NCBI RefSeq assembly: GCF_003408705.1
Contig: NZ_QAYL01000026.1
Coordinates: 1 to 34,740, forward strand
Length of the DNA: 34,740 nucleotides
Direction of reading: 5' to 3'
DNA from: Mycobacterium uberis
GTDB lineage: Bacteria > Actinomycetota > Actinomycetes > Mycobacteriales > Mycobacteriaceae
Below the pieces are notes generated by a model. It was not told the origin of the DNA, searched no databases, and was given only the letters and a program-made list of their open reading frames with translations. Positions 16,955-26,585 of this stretch are shown one piece after another (the first letter of the stretch is position 1; each line of letters begins with the position of its first letter). Position numbers and translations under genes: made by a program.

Positions 16955-17341
16955 TTAGCGATAAATGAATGGTTTGAAGCGAGCCTTGATGTGGTGGATT
17001 TCGGCTTTCCCACTTGGACTTTCGGCGGGAATCAGGAAGGTTTCGTTCACTCGCGCAGCAAGTCTGCTGCCGCAAAATGCCATCTTCGTCAATACGTCAT
17101 ATGCTGCGTGGATCTCATCGCCGATGACTTGGTAATGTGGTGGCGTTGTGTCGGCGATGACCCAGTACTGAGGTCCGCGACTCAGGCTGCGCCGCAAGTG
17201 ATTTCCGGAAAATCCGTTCTTGACGCCTTGCTCGACTCGAGTACACTGTATTGCGAACGGGACGGTTTCCCCGTTGTGGCTGACGAGTGCGTCGATGTAA
17301 GCTTGGGCAGCAGCGATGCGGCTTTCCTCGAAAACGATCAT
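16955..17341 (-). CDS. Small NTF2-like/DUF8021-type hypothetical protein
   Basis: An uninterrupted 128-residue frame that starts at the ATG 17341, eight bases after the fadA5 stop, and reads MIVFEESRIAAAQAYIDALV, then RVEQGVKNGFSGNHLRRSLS, VIGDEIHAAYDVLTK and ARVNETFLIP. The Arg-Val-Glu-Gly core, the alternating beta pattern and the length suggest a cystatin/NTF2-like cone fold of the DUF8021 kind, from memory and not certain. No catalytic residue can be named. No strong ribosome site is visible, so translation may depend on coupling to fadA5. It occupies the position of ddn in M. tuberculosis but does not resemble Ddn. Because the sequence beyond it is dead, an intact frame here suggests selection. 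A recent, still-open pseudogene cannot be excluded. Confidence 0.5.
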   Translation of the reverse strand: MIVFEESRIAAAQAYIDALVSHNGETVPFAIQCTRVEQGVKNGFSGNHLRRSLSRGPQYWVIADTTPPHYQVIGDEIHAAYDVLTKMAFCGSRLAARVNETFLIPAESPSGKAEIHHIKARFKPFIYR

Positions 17342-17349
17342 CGTTCGTG

Positions 17350-18570
<1,221 letters not shown>

Positions 18571-18680
18571 TTAATATCTGTGTTGAAGGCATGTTTTACT
18601 GGCAGTACAGCGCCACTAGGAGAGCTAGCGTACTTCAACTGGCCAGCCGGTAAGGAAACTGTCAGTAAGGAGAATGTAGC

Positions 18681-19934
18681 GTGCCCCGTCCGAATCTTCC
18701 ACCCAGGTTCGACCTGACGGATCCTGACATATACGCTTTGCGGATACCGGTCGAAGAGTTTGCCGAGTTGCGTGCGTCCGCACCAATCTGGTGGAACGAA
18801 CAGGCTCCCGGTACGGGCGGAGGCTTCCATGACGGCGGTTTCTGGGCGATCACGAAACTTGACGACGTCAAAGAGGTGTCGCGCCGCAGTGACGTTTTTT
18901 CTAGCTGGCAGAACGGGGTAGTACCGCGGTTCCACAACGAGATAGCTCGTGAGGATATCGAGGTGCAGCGGTTCGTCATGCTCAACATGGATGCGCCGCA
19001 CCATACCAGGTTACGCAAGATCATTTCTCGCGGTTTCACGCCGCGAGCAGTTGAACGTCTGCACGATGAACTCAACGATCGCGCTCAAAAGATCGCCAAG
19101 GCGGCGGTCGCCGCGGGTTCTGGAGATTTCGTCGAGCAGGTGTCGTGCGAGCTGCCGCTCCAGGCCATTGCGGGTTTGCTGGGTGTACCGCAAGAGGACC
19201 GGGGCAAGTTATTCGAGTGGTCGAACCAAATGACTGGCCACGAAGACCCCGAGTACGCCGATATAGATCCGAAGATGGCCTCGTTGGAGTTGATCACCTA
19301 CGCAATGAAAATGGCCGAGGTAAAGGCCAAGAATCCCGGCAATGACATCGTGACCGCGTTGATCGAAGCCGACATCGACGGTGGAAAGCTCTCCGACGAC
19401 GAGTTTGGCTTCTTTGTGGTGATGCTCGCCGTCGCCGGCAACGAGACCACCAGGAACTCGATTACGCAAGGCATGATGGCGTTCGCTGATCATCCAGACC
19501 AGTGGGAGCTGTATAAAAGGGAGCGTCCGGAGACTGCCGCCGATGAGATCGTCCGTTGGGCTACCCCGATCACCGCTTTCCAGCGCACCGCGCTGGAGGA
19601 TTACGAGTTGTCCGATGTGCCGATAAAGAAAGGTCAGCGGGTGGTGATGTTTTATCGATCGGCCAATTTCGATGAAGAGATCTTCGGAGACCCCTTCACC
19701 TTCAACGTTCTGCGCAACCCCAACCCGCACGTCGGCTTTGGCGGCACCGGGGCGCATTATTGTATCGGCGCTAATTTGGCCCGGATGACGATCAACCTGA
19801 TCTTCAACGCAATAGCCGACCACATGCCCGACCTGAGGCCGATTTCGACGCCAGAGCGACTGCGGTCAGGCTGGCTCAACGGTATCAAGCACTGGCAGGT
19901 TGATTACACCGGGAAGTGCCCGGTGGTTCGTTGA
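18681..19934 (+). CDS. cyp125: Cytochrome P450 CYP125 (steroid C26/27 hydroxylase)
   Basis: A P450 of 417 residues, ortholog of Rv3545c. It oxidises the terminal side-chain methyl of cholesterol or cholestenone to the carboxylic acid, starting side-chain degradation. P450 features are the I-helix oxygen-binding AVAGNETTRNS, the ExxR helix ETAADEIVRW, and the heme loop FGGTGAHYCIGANLAR with axial Cys361. The GTG at 18681 is chosen because AAGGAG at 18667-18672 lies eight bases upstream; the N-terminus (MPRPNLPPRFDLTDPDIYAL) is shorter than in M. tuberculosis but keeps all of the fold. It is the first gene of the six-gene igr operon and shares its control region with fadA5. Confidence 0.97.
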   Translation: MPRPNLPPRFDLTDPDIYALRIPVEEFAELRASAPIWWNEQAPGTGGGFHDGGFWAITKLDDVKEVSRRSDVFSSWQNGVVPRFHNEIAREDIEVQRFVMLNMDAPHHTRLRKIISRGFTPRAVERLHDELNDRAQKIAKAAVAAGSGDFVEQVSCELPLQAIAGLLGVPQEDRGKLFEWSNQMTGHEDPEYADIDPKMASLELITYAMKMAEVKAKNPGNDIVTALIEADIDGGKLSDDEFGFFVVMLAVAGNETTRNSITQGMMAFADHPDQWELYKRERPETAADEIVRWATPITAFQRTALEDYELSDVPIKKGQRVVMFYRSANFDEEIFGDPFTFNVLRNPNPHVGFGGTGAHYCIGANLARMTINLIFNAIADHMPDLRPISTPERLRSGWLNGIKHWQVDYTGKCPVVR

Positions 19935-19950
19935 TGGGTTTAAAGACTAG

Positions 19951-21099
19951 ATGGACTTCGAGCTCACCGCGACGCAGCAGGCTGTCGCCGACGTGGTTAC
20001 GGCAGTGCTGGACCGGCATTTGGATCCGGCGACGATGGGGGCCGTGTCTTGGCCCGAGCAGCAGCCGGGCAAATTGGATCCGGTCTGGATCACGCTAGTG
20101 CAGGGAGGCATAACGGCTTTGCCTATCCCGGAACGTCTTGGCGGTGACGGTGTGGGCATACCTGAGGTCGGGACGGTACTGACTGAAGTGGGCCGCTACG
20201 GCGCTGTCACACCGGCGCTGGCGACGTTGGGACTTGGTGTGGTGCCGCTCCTCGTCCTGGCTTCGACGGAGCAACAGGACCGGCACTTGGCCGGAGTCAC
20301 CACGGGGGGACTGTTGACAGCAGCACTCAATGAGCCTGGTTCGGCGTTGCCGGATCGGCCTGTTACCAGCTTCGTGAATGGGCGGTTATCGGGCATCAAA
20401 GTCGGTGTTATGTATGCCGAACAAGCGAATTGGATGCTGGTGACAACCGATTGCGCGGTTGTGTTGGTAGCACCGGGCGCCGATGGTGTACAGCTGACCA
20501 AGACACCGACCTCGAGTCGTTCGGACGAGTACACCGTCGAATTTACCGAGGTTGAGATCGCTGATTCGGACATTCTGGTGGGTGCAGTAGCGCACCGGGT
20601 CAACCAGCTGGCGCTAGCAATGATGGGTGCTTGCGCTAACGGGCTGGTCGCAGGGGCGCTGCGGCTCACCGCTAACTACGTGGCCAACCGGCGACAATTC
20701 GGTAAACCGTTGTCGACCTTCCAAACCGTTGCGGCGCAACTCGCCGAGGTCTATATCGTTTCGTGCACTATAGATTTGGTGACAAAGTCGGTCATTTGGC
20801 ACCTGGCTGAAGGCGGTGAAACCGACCCTCAAACGGATCGTGATCTGGATGTTCTCGGGTACTGGATAGCGTCACAGGCACCATCGGCGATGCAGATTTG
20901 CCATCACCTACACGGGGGCATAGGGATGGACATTGCATATCCGATGCACCGCTACTATTCGACGATCAAAGATCTGACCCGACTGCTAGGCGGACCCTCT
21001 CACCGTCTCGACTTGGTGTCGATCGCAAGCATGGCAAAATCGGTTGCGGCGGGTCGCCACCCAGATAATTCGGCGGGAGCGCAATGTTCATTGAACTGA
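19951..21099 (+). CDS. fadE28: Acyl-CoA dehydrogenase subunit FadE28 (ChsE1)
   Basis: A 382-residue subunit, ortholog of Rv3544c. FadE28 and FadE29 form an alpha2beta2 acyl-CoA dehydrogenase that oxidises the last three-carbon side chain (3-oxo-pregn-4-ene-20-carboxyl-CoA). The C-terminal part carries VANRRQFGKPLSTFQTVAAQ and HHLHGGIGMDIAYPMHRYYS. As I recall, the M. tuberculosis form is about 40 residues shorter; the extra residues here lie near positions 23-45 and close to the C-terminus (about 360-375). The frame is clean, so I take them as a natural length variant. The ATG at 19951 is 16 bases after cyp125, and the gene's end overlaps fadE29 by 16 bases. Confidence 0.94.
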   Translation: MDFELTATQQAVADVVTAVLDRHLDPATMGAVSWPEQQPGKLDPVWITLVQGGITALPIPERLGGDGVGIPEVGTVLTEVGRYGAVTPALATLGLGVVPLLVLASTEQQDRHLAGVTTGGLLTAALNEPGSALPDRPVTSFVNGRLSGIKVGVMYAEQANWMLVTTDCAVVLVAPGADGVQLTKTPTSSRSDEYTVEFTEVEIADSDILVGAVAHRVNQLALAMMGACANGLVAGALRLTANYVANRRQFGKPLSTFQTVAAQLAEVYIVSCTIDLVTKSVIWHLAEGGETDPQTDRDLDVLGYWIASQAPSAMQICHHLHGGIGMDIAYPMHRYYSTIKDLTRLLGGPSHRLDLVSIASMAKSVAAGRHPDNSAGAQCSLN

Positions 21100-22247
21100 C
21101 TGTCGAACAGCAACAGCTGCAAGCCGAGCTACGACGATACTTTTCGAATCTGATTACGCCCGATGAGATCAAGGAGATGGAGAAAGATCGGCATGGAACC
21201 GCATACCGCGCCGTGATTCGGCGGATGGGGCAGGACAGCAAGCTCGGTGTCGGGTGGCCGAAGGAATTCGGCGGACTTGGATTCGGTCCGATCGAGCAGC
21301 AGATCTTCGTTAATGAGGCCCATCGAGCCGACGTACCATTGCCTGCCGTGACGCTACAGACAATCGGACCTACTTTACAGGTGTATGGCAGTGATATGCA
21401 GAAGGAGAAATTCCTACCAGCGATTTTGGCGGGGGAGGTACATTTCGCGATTGGTTACACTGAGCCAGAGGCTGGAACCGACTTAGCGTCGTTGCGTACC
21501 AACGCGTTTCGCGATGGTGATCACTATATTGTCAACGGTCAGAAGATCTTCACAACGGGTGCGCATAATGCTGACTATATCTGGCTAGCTTGCCGCACTG
21601 ATCCGAAAGCCGTTAAACACAAAGGAATTTCTATCCTAATCGTGGACACTAAAGACCCAGGTTACTCTTGGACGCCGATCATTCTGTCCGACGGTGCTCA
21701 CCACACTAATGCTACGTACTACAAAGACGTGCGAGTACCGGTCGATATGCTGGTCGGTGAAGAAAATGGCGGATGGCGCCTGATCACCACCCAGCTCAAC
21801 AACGAGAGGATGATGCTCGGTCCTGCGGGCCGCTTGGCTGGGATTTACGATCGGGTAAGCGCATGGGCGTCTAAGCCAGGTGGTGACGGTGTCACTCCGA
21901 TCGATCACGACGATGTCAGGCGTGTACTTGGCGAGATTTATTCGATCTGGCGGATCAATGAACTGCTTAATTGGCAGGTAGCAGCAGCTGGTGATGACAT
22001 CAACGTAGCCGATGTTGCAGTGACGAAAGTATTTGGTACAGAGCGTGTTCAGTATGTCGGAAGGCTGGCCGAGGAAGTTGTTGGCAAGTACGGTAACCCT
22101 GCTGAGCTCAACACCGCCGAGTTGCTGGGCTGGCTAGATTCGCAAACTAAGCGTAATTTGGTGATCACATTTGGTGGAGGCGTGAACGAAGTTATGCGTG
22201 AGATGATTACTGCCTCTGGTCTTAAGGTACCGAGGGTACCGAGATGA
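21084..22247 (+). CDS. fadE29: Acyl-CoA dehydrogenase subunit FadE29 (ChsE2)
   Basis: A 387-residue acyl-CoA dehydrogenase, the same length as Rv3543c. It is the larger partner of FadE28 in the heterotetramer that introduces the double bond into the three-carbon side-chain remnant. Landmarks are GYTEPEAGTDLASLRTNA, NGQKIFTTGAHNADYIWLAC, HTNATYYKDVRVPVDMLVGE, the C-terminal TKVFGTERVQYVGRLAEEVV and FGGGVNEVMREMI. The start at 21084 lies inside the end of fadE28, and the stop overlaps the chsH2 start as ATGA. Both overlaps point to tight co-translation of the complex. Confidence 0.96.
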   Translation: MFIELTVEQQQLQAELRRYFSNLITPDEIKEMEKDRHGTAYRAVIRRMGQDSKLGVGWPKEFGGLGFGPIEQQIFVNEAHRADVPLPAVTLQTIGPTLQVYGSDMQKEKFLPAILAGEVHFAIGYTEPEAGTDLASLRTNAFRDGDHYIVNGQKIFTTGAHNADYIWLACRTDPKAVKHKGISILIVDTKDPGYSWTPIILSDGAHHTNATYYKDVRVPVDMLVGEENGGWRLITTQLNNERMMLGPAGRLAGIYDRVSAWASKPGGDGVTPIDHDDVRRVLGEIYSIWRINELLNWQVAAAGDDINVADVAVTKVFGTERVQYVGRLAEEVVGKYGNPAELNTAELLGWLDSQTKRNLVITFGGGVNEVMREMITASGLKVPRVPR

Positions 22248-23206
22248 GCGGGGTCGCCGAAATTCGAGAAGCTGTCACGCAGATCAAGGCTGTGGGAAAC
22301 AGTAAGTCGCGGTTAGCCCGTGATCCGGTGAATCGCCCGATGATCAACAACTGGGTTGAGGCAATCGGCGATCGCAACCTCATTTACGTGGATGATGCTG
22401 CGGCCCGTGCCGCTGGTCATCCAGGAATTGTTGCTCCCCCAGCTATGATTCAGGTGTGGACGATGGTTGGCTTGGGTGGAGTTCGTCCGAAGGATGATCC
22501 TTTGGTATCCATGATCAAGCTGTTTGACGATGTCGGCTACATCGGCGTGGTTGCTACCAATTGCGAGCAAAAATATCATCGCTATCTGCGGTCTGGTGAG
22601 CACATTAGCGTCAGCAGCGAGCTCGGCGATGTCGTTGGTCCCAAACAAACTTCACTAGGCGAAGGTTGGTTCATCAATCAGCACATCGTCTGGCAAGTCG
22701 GTGATGAAGATGTGGCCGAGATGGATTGGCGCATACTTAAATTTAAGCCATGTAACGGTTATGCGTCGCGGGATACAGTACCCACTGACCTAGATGTCGG
22801 CACCATGATGCGACCGTCGGTGTCGCGCGACACTGCTTTCTTTTGGGAAGGCGTTAAGGTGCATGAGTTGCGAGTGCAGCGGCTTGCGGATGGCGGCCTG
22901 CAGCACCCTCCGGTGCCGGCGATCTGGCAAGACAAGGCTGCACCGATCGACTATGTGGTGGTCAGCGGAAAGGGCACGGTGTTCAGCTTTGTTGTACACC
23001 ATGCACCTAAGGTGCCAGGCCGCACACTGCCTTTCGTTATCGTCTTGGTGGAACTAGACGAGGGTGTGCGTATGCTGGGCGAGCTTCGTAACGTCGATCC
23101 TGCTGTGGTGGAGATCGGAATGCGAGTTCGCGCGGCCTATATCGATTTCCCCGTCAGTGATAGTGGTCCGGAGTGGACACTCTACTTTTGGGAGCCCGAC
23201 TCATGA
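22244..23206 (+). CDS. chsH2: ChsH2: MaoC-like hydratase subunit with DUF35 domain
   Basis: A two-domain protein of 320 residues, ortholog of Rv3542c. The N-terminal MaoC-like half (about 1-180; e.g. RPMINNWVEAIGDRNLIYVD and HPGIVAPPAMIQVW) pairs with ChsH1 to hydrate the pregna-diene side-chain acyl-CoA. The C-terminal DUF35 half (about 195-320; SRDTAFFWEGVKVHELRVQR, GKGTVFSFVVHHAP) binds Ltp2 for the retro-aldol step. I see no CxxC pairs of the usual DUF35 zinc ribbon, as in the M. tuberculosis protein I recall. It overlaps fadE29 and chsH1 by four bases each (ATGA), typical of igr genes. Confidence 0.95.
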   Translation: MSGVAEIREAVTQIKAVGNSKSRLARDPVNRPMINNWVEAIGDRNLIYVDDAAARAAGHPGIVAPPAMIQVWTMVGLGGVRPKDDPLVSMIKLFDDVGYIGVVATNCEQKYHRYLRSGEHISVSSELGDVVGPKQTSLGEGWFINQHIVWQVGDEDVAEMDWRILKFKPCNGYASRDTVPTDLDVGTMMRPSVSRDTAFFWEGVKVHELRVQRLADGGLQHPPVPAIWQDKAAPIDYVVVSGKGTVFSFVVHHAPKVPGRTLPFVIVLVELDEGVRMLGELRNVDPAVVEIGMRVRAAYIDFPVSDSGPEWTLYFWEPDS

Positions 23207-23604
23207 GCCTGAGCCCTGTTAAAGTTGGCACCACGTTGCCTGAGCTGAAGATCTACGGTGACCCCACGTTCATAATATCAACCGCGTTGGCTACCCGGGA
23301 CTTTCAGGATGTGCATCACGATCGTGACAAGGCTCAGGCTAAGGGATCCAAGGACATATTCGTAAATATCCTCACCGACACCGGGCTGGTGCAACGTTAT
23401 GTCACTGACTGGGCTGGTCCGTCGGCGCTGATCAAGTCTATTGGGCTGCGGTTAGGGACGCCTTGGTACGCCTACGACACGGTGATTTTTTCCGGTGAGG
23501 TGATTGCGGTCAGCGACGGGTTGATTACAGTAAAGGTATTGGGTAGTAACAGTCTTGGTGATCACATTATCGCGACCATCAAGCTGACGATTCAGGATTC
23601 CTAA
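23203..23604 (+). CDS. chsH1: ChsH1: MaoC-like hydratase subunit
   Basis: A small hotdog-fold subunit of 133 residues, ortholog of Rv3541c. With the MaoC half of ChsH2 it forms the enoyl-CoA hydratase of the last side-chain cycle. The catalytic motif region is ATRDFQDVHHDRDKA (about residues 30-44), with Asp and His in the usual hydratase-2 arrangement, followed by LTDTGLVQRYVTDWAGP. The ATG at 23203 overlaps the chsH2 stop; an upstream in-frame start at 23173 lies inside chsH2 and is rejected. Its stop shares one base with the ltp2 ATG. Confidence 0.95.
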   Translation: MSLSPVKVGTTLPELKIYGDPTFIISTALATRDFQDVHHDRDKAQAKGSKDIFVNILTDTGLVQRYVTDWAGPSALIKSIGLRLGTPWYAYDTVIFSGEVIAVSDGLITVKVLGSNSLGDHIIATIKLTIQDS

Positions 23605-24785
23605 TGGCTTCAGATTTGCTCACTGGACGAGCAGCCATCGTCGGTATTGGCGCCACCGATTTTTCAAAGAAATCTGGCAGAAGCGAGCTGCGACTGGCTG
23701 CTGAGGCGGTGCGTGATGCACTCGACGATGCCGGTCTGAGTGCGGCCGATGTTGACGGGCTGACTACGTTCACGATGGACACTAACACTGAAATTGCCGT
23801 TGCGCGATCAGTTGGCATCGGAGAGCTGCAGTTTTTCTCTAAGATCGACTATGGCGGCGGTGCTGCATGCGCTACTATTCAGCACGCAGCGATGGCCGTC
23901 GCCACTGGGGTCGCCGAGGTCGTGGTTGCCTACCGGGCATTTAATGAGCGTTCCGGCATGCGATTCGGCCAGGTGCAAACCGGACTAGCGGGAAACACTG
24001 ATAACCAAGATGATTCAACGGTGGTCGATAATTCTTTCTCGTATCCTCATGGTCTTTCGACGCCAGCTGCTCAGGTCGCGATGATTGCTCAGCGTTACAT
24101 GTACCTGTCCGGAGCGACCAGCCGGGACTTCGGTGCTGTCTCGGTGACTGACCGCAAGCATGCCGCCAAGAACCCGAAGGCATATTTCTATGAAAAGCCG
24201 ATAACCATTGAAGACCACCAGAACTCGCGATGGATTGTCGATCCGCTGCGGTTACTGGATTGCTGCCAAGAGACCGACGGTGCAGTCGCGATCGTCGTGA
24301 CGTCGTTGGTGCGAGCGCGAGACCTCAAGCAGCGCCCGGCGATTATCGAGGCAGCGTCGCAAGGGGCCAGCCCCAATCAGTACACAATGACCAGCTACTA
24401 TCGTCCTGAACTTGGCTTGCCCGAAATGGGTCTCGTCGGACAGCAATTATGGCAGCAATCCGGGTTAACACCGAACGACATTCAGACTGCTGTGCTCTAC
24501 GACCACTTCACCCCGTTCACCCTGATGCAGTTGGAGGAATTGGGCTTCTGTAGTCGCGGTGATGCCAAAGACTTCATCGCCGACGGTGCGATCGAGGTGG
24601 GTGGTCGGCTACCCATCAATACCCATGGTGGTCAGCTTGGCGAAGCCTACATCCATGGCATGAATGGCATCGCCGAGGGGGTCCGACAGTTGCGTGGCAC
24701 CTCGGTGAACCCGGTGCCTGACGTCGAACATGTACTCGTCACCGCGGGCACCGGGGTGCCTACGTCGGGCCTCATCTTAGGTTAG
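23604..24785 (+). CDS. ltp2: Retro-aldolase Ltp2
   Basis: A thiolase-fold, lipid-transfer-protein-like aldolase of 393 residues, ortholog of Rv3540c. With the DUF35 domain of ChsH2 it cleaves 17-hydroxy-pregnenone-20-carboxyl-CoA to the 17-keto steroid and propionyl-CoA, completing side-chain removal. Recognisable stretches are RAAIVGIGATDFSKKSGRSE, YGGGAACATIQHAAMAVATG, SYPHGLSTPAAQVAMIAQRY, YDHFTPFTLMQLEELGF and INTHGGQLGEAYIHGMNGIA. A few residues are inserted near residues 130-140 (NTDNQDDSTV) compared with the ortholog I recall. The ATG shares its A with the chsH1 stop (TAATG). It ends the igr operon. Confidence 0.96.
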   Translation: MASDLLTGRAAIVGIGATDFSKKSGRSELRLAAEAVRDALDDAGLSAADVDGLTTFTMDTNTEIAVARSVGIGELQFFSKIDYGGGAACATIQHAAMAVATGVAEVVVAYRAFNERSGMRFGQVQTGLAGNTDNQDDSTVVDNSFSYPHGLSTPAAQVAMIAQRYMYLSGATSRDFGAVSVTDRKHAAKNPKAYFYEKPITIEDHQNSRWIVDPLRLLDCCQETDGAVAIVVTSLVRARDLKQRPAIIEAASQGASPNQYTMTSYYRPELGLPEMGLVGQQLWQQSGLTPNDIQTAVLYDHFTPFTLMQLEELGFCSRGDAKDFIADGAIEVGGRLPINTHGGQLGEAYIHGMNGIAEGVRQLRGTSVNPVPDVEHVLVTAGTGVPTSGLILG

Positions 24786-24864
24786 GTTCTGCGCCGAACG
24801 TGCGGCCAGCTTCATGTTCGCGGAGTGAAGTGCCGTTCTTCTTGCATCATGTGACACTGCAGTC

Positions 24865-25679
24865 ATGGATGAGTCATTCATCGGTAGTGAGGGCTGTTGC
24901 TTGCGGTACTGTGGCCAAGAGTTAACCGTGCACTCGTTTACATGTGGCTGTCTCGGGATGTCTACGTCAATCCGAATTCGGGAGTTACGGTCAAAAGCTA
25001 AGGTAGTTTTGGGTTGGGCGTCGAGAAGTAGTAGCCGGTTTTTGGCGACAATGCCGTATGGCAACAAATGGGTAGACTACAAGAAGAGTGGTGGCGCTGA
25101 TTCACGACAATCACCATCGCGTGCTGGGGTACAGGCGCATGGAGAATTCGTCGAGGAGAATAAAACCATTATGATAGCTGAGGGCGTAGTGGCCTCACCG
25201 GCAAGGACCGCGCTCGACCTCGGTTGTTGGTAACCGACAACGACTGTTGTGGTGGCTGTCGACACGTTCGCGCGAGTAATGTGACGTCAAGATCTCCGAT
25301 GTCGAGTTGCTGGGCTGCAGATATGTTAGGCATCGTGGCAGCACGCCAAGCATGACACAGGTGCGCAGTCACCGAAAGAGTCCTGGTTGTGCGTTGGTTT
25401 TGATCCAGGTGAGCTTGCTACGGTCACAGAAGTAGGTTCCGGTGCTCGACGAATTTGGCAGTGTGATCGTATATCTGGACATGGGCTGGGAAGACGTGAA
25501 AGTTGTAGTCGAGTACGACGGAGAGCAGCATTGGAATGTTCGCGCTCAACGCAATCGGGATATACGTCGTCTAGGGGAAGCTACAGCACAAGGGCCAGGT
25601 TGTGATCCGGGTGGTGGCGGAGGATCGGTCCGCCGAGATCATTGCCCATGTCCACGCAGCCCATTCCCGCCAAGCGTGA
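24865..25679 (+). pseudogene. DUF559-type (Vsr/AbiEi-like) hypothetical protein, decayed
   Basis: Mycobacteria carry many paralogs of about 280 residues with an N-terminal AbiEi-like region and a C-terminal DUF559 nuclease-like domain. Pieces here, in order on the plus strand, are MDESFIGSEG (24865), KWVD, VVASPARTALDL (about 25187), VKISDVELLGCRY, VLDEFGSVIVYLDMGWEDVK followed by VVVEYDGEQHW (about 25441-25536), RDIRRL, and a final IIAHVHAAHSRQA ending at 25679. At least three frame changes and internal stops separate them, so the gene is dead. It occupies the place where M. tuberculosis has PPE63, between ltp2 and the kstD operon. Its former role is unknown. Confidence 0.75.
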
Positions 25680-25719
25680 AGCTAGACGCACGTTCGTCGG
25701 AAGGCGCCGGTCGAGCCGG

Positions 25720-26580
25720 CTAGGCAAGGACCAGCGCGACGTCGCTCAGTACAGTTGCGTTGCCCCGTGACGGTGCGACAACAGTGGCCACGAAACGGCC
25801 GTCGTTCTTCCAGATATTGACCTGCAATGCTTCCCCAGGGAACGCGACACCGGCGAAACATGCGCCATAAGCGGCCACAGCCGAAGCATCTCCGTCCAGC
25901 AGGGCGTCGGTGATCACCTTGCACGCCATGCCGTAAGTGCACAGGCCGTGCAGAATGGGTTGCGGAAAGCCTGCGGCAGTGGCGAATTCTGGATCAGAGT
26001 GCAGCGGATTACGGTCGCCACACAGCCGGTAGAGCAGTGCCTGCTGAGGCAGAAGAGGCATCGAGACTTCGAGATCGGGCTCACGCGCAGGTATCGTGTC
26101 TGACCTGGACGGCCCGCGATAGCCACCGAACCCACCTTCGCCGCGTACATAGATGGACCGTTTCTGCATCCACAGCAAGGTGCCATCCACATCGCGTACC
26201 TGGGTTTCGCTCCAGATCACCGCGGCCTTGCCCTTGTCCCAGATATCCGTGAATCGGGTGACACCGATGGCAGAGCCTGACGGTGGCAGTGGCGTGGGCA
26301 CTTCGACCCATTCACTGGCGTGCAGTATTTGGTTCAGCTCTATGTCGATGCCAGGAAACTGCACGGTGGGTGGCTTGGTGGTGTGGAAGGTAGCGGCAAC
26401 GGTGGCGAATGTCGGCAGAACCTGAGGTGTGTCATCTAACAGGTAGCGCAGTTCGCGCGGGTCCATTGGGTCAGTACCCGCACCCAGGCTTAGCTGGTAG
26501 AGTTGTACATCGCTACTGGTCCAAGAGAATTTGATCGGATCTAACTCGGCGCTGAGCGCAATTTCTACATCTATCGGCAT
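25720..26580 (-). CDS. hsd4B: MaoC-family enoyl-CoA hydratase (Rv3538, Hsd4B/ChsH3 type)
   Basis: A double-hotdog hydratase-2 protein of 286 residues, the same length as Rv3538. Such enzymes hydrate 2-enoyl-CoAs, here most likely steroid side-chain CoA thioesters. The hydratase-2 motif is intact: YRLCGDRNPLHSDPEFATAA with Asp189 and His194, followed by ILHGLCTYGMACK. The N-terminal half has lost that motif, as is usual, and contains PTVQFPGIDIELNQILHASE. The ATG at 26580 is five bases from the kstD stop, so the two form an operon. The product is cytoplasmic. Confidence 0.94.
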   Translation of the reverse strand: MPIDVEIALSAELDPIKFSWTSSDVQLYQLSLGAGTDPMDPRELRYLLDDTPQVLPTFATVAATFHTTKPPTVQFPGIDIELNQILHASEWVEVPTPLPPSGSAIGVTRFTDIWDKGKAAVIWSETQVRDVDGTLLWMQKRSIYVRGEGGFGGYRGPSRSDTIPAREPDLEVSMPLLPQQALLYRLCGDRNPLHSDPEFATAAGFPQPILHGLCTYGMACKVITDALLDGDASAVAAYGACFAGVAFPGEALQVNIWKNDGRFVATVVAPSRGNATVLSDVALVLA

Positions 26581-26585
26581 GGTTC

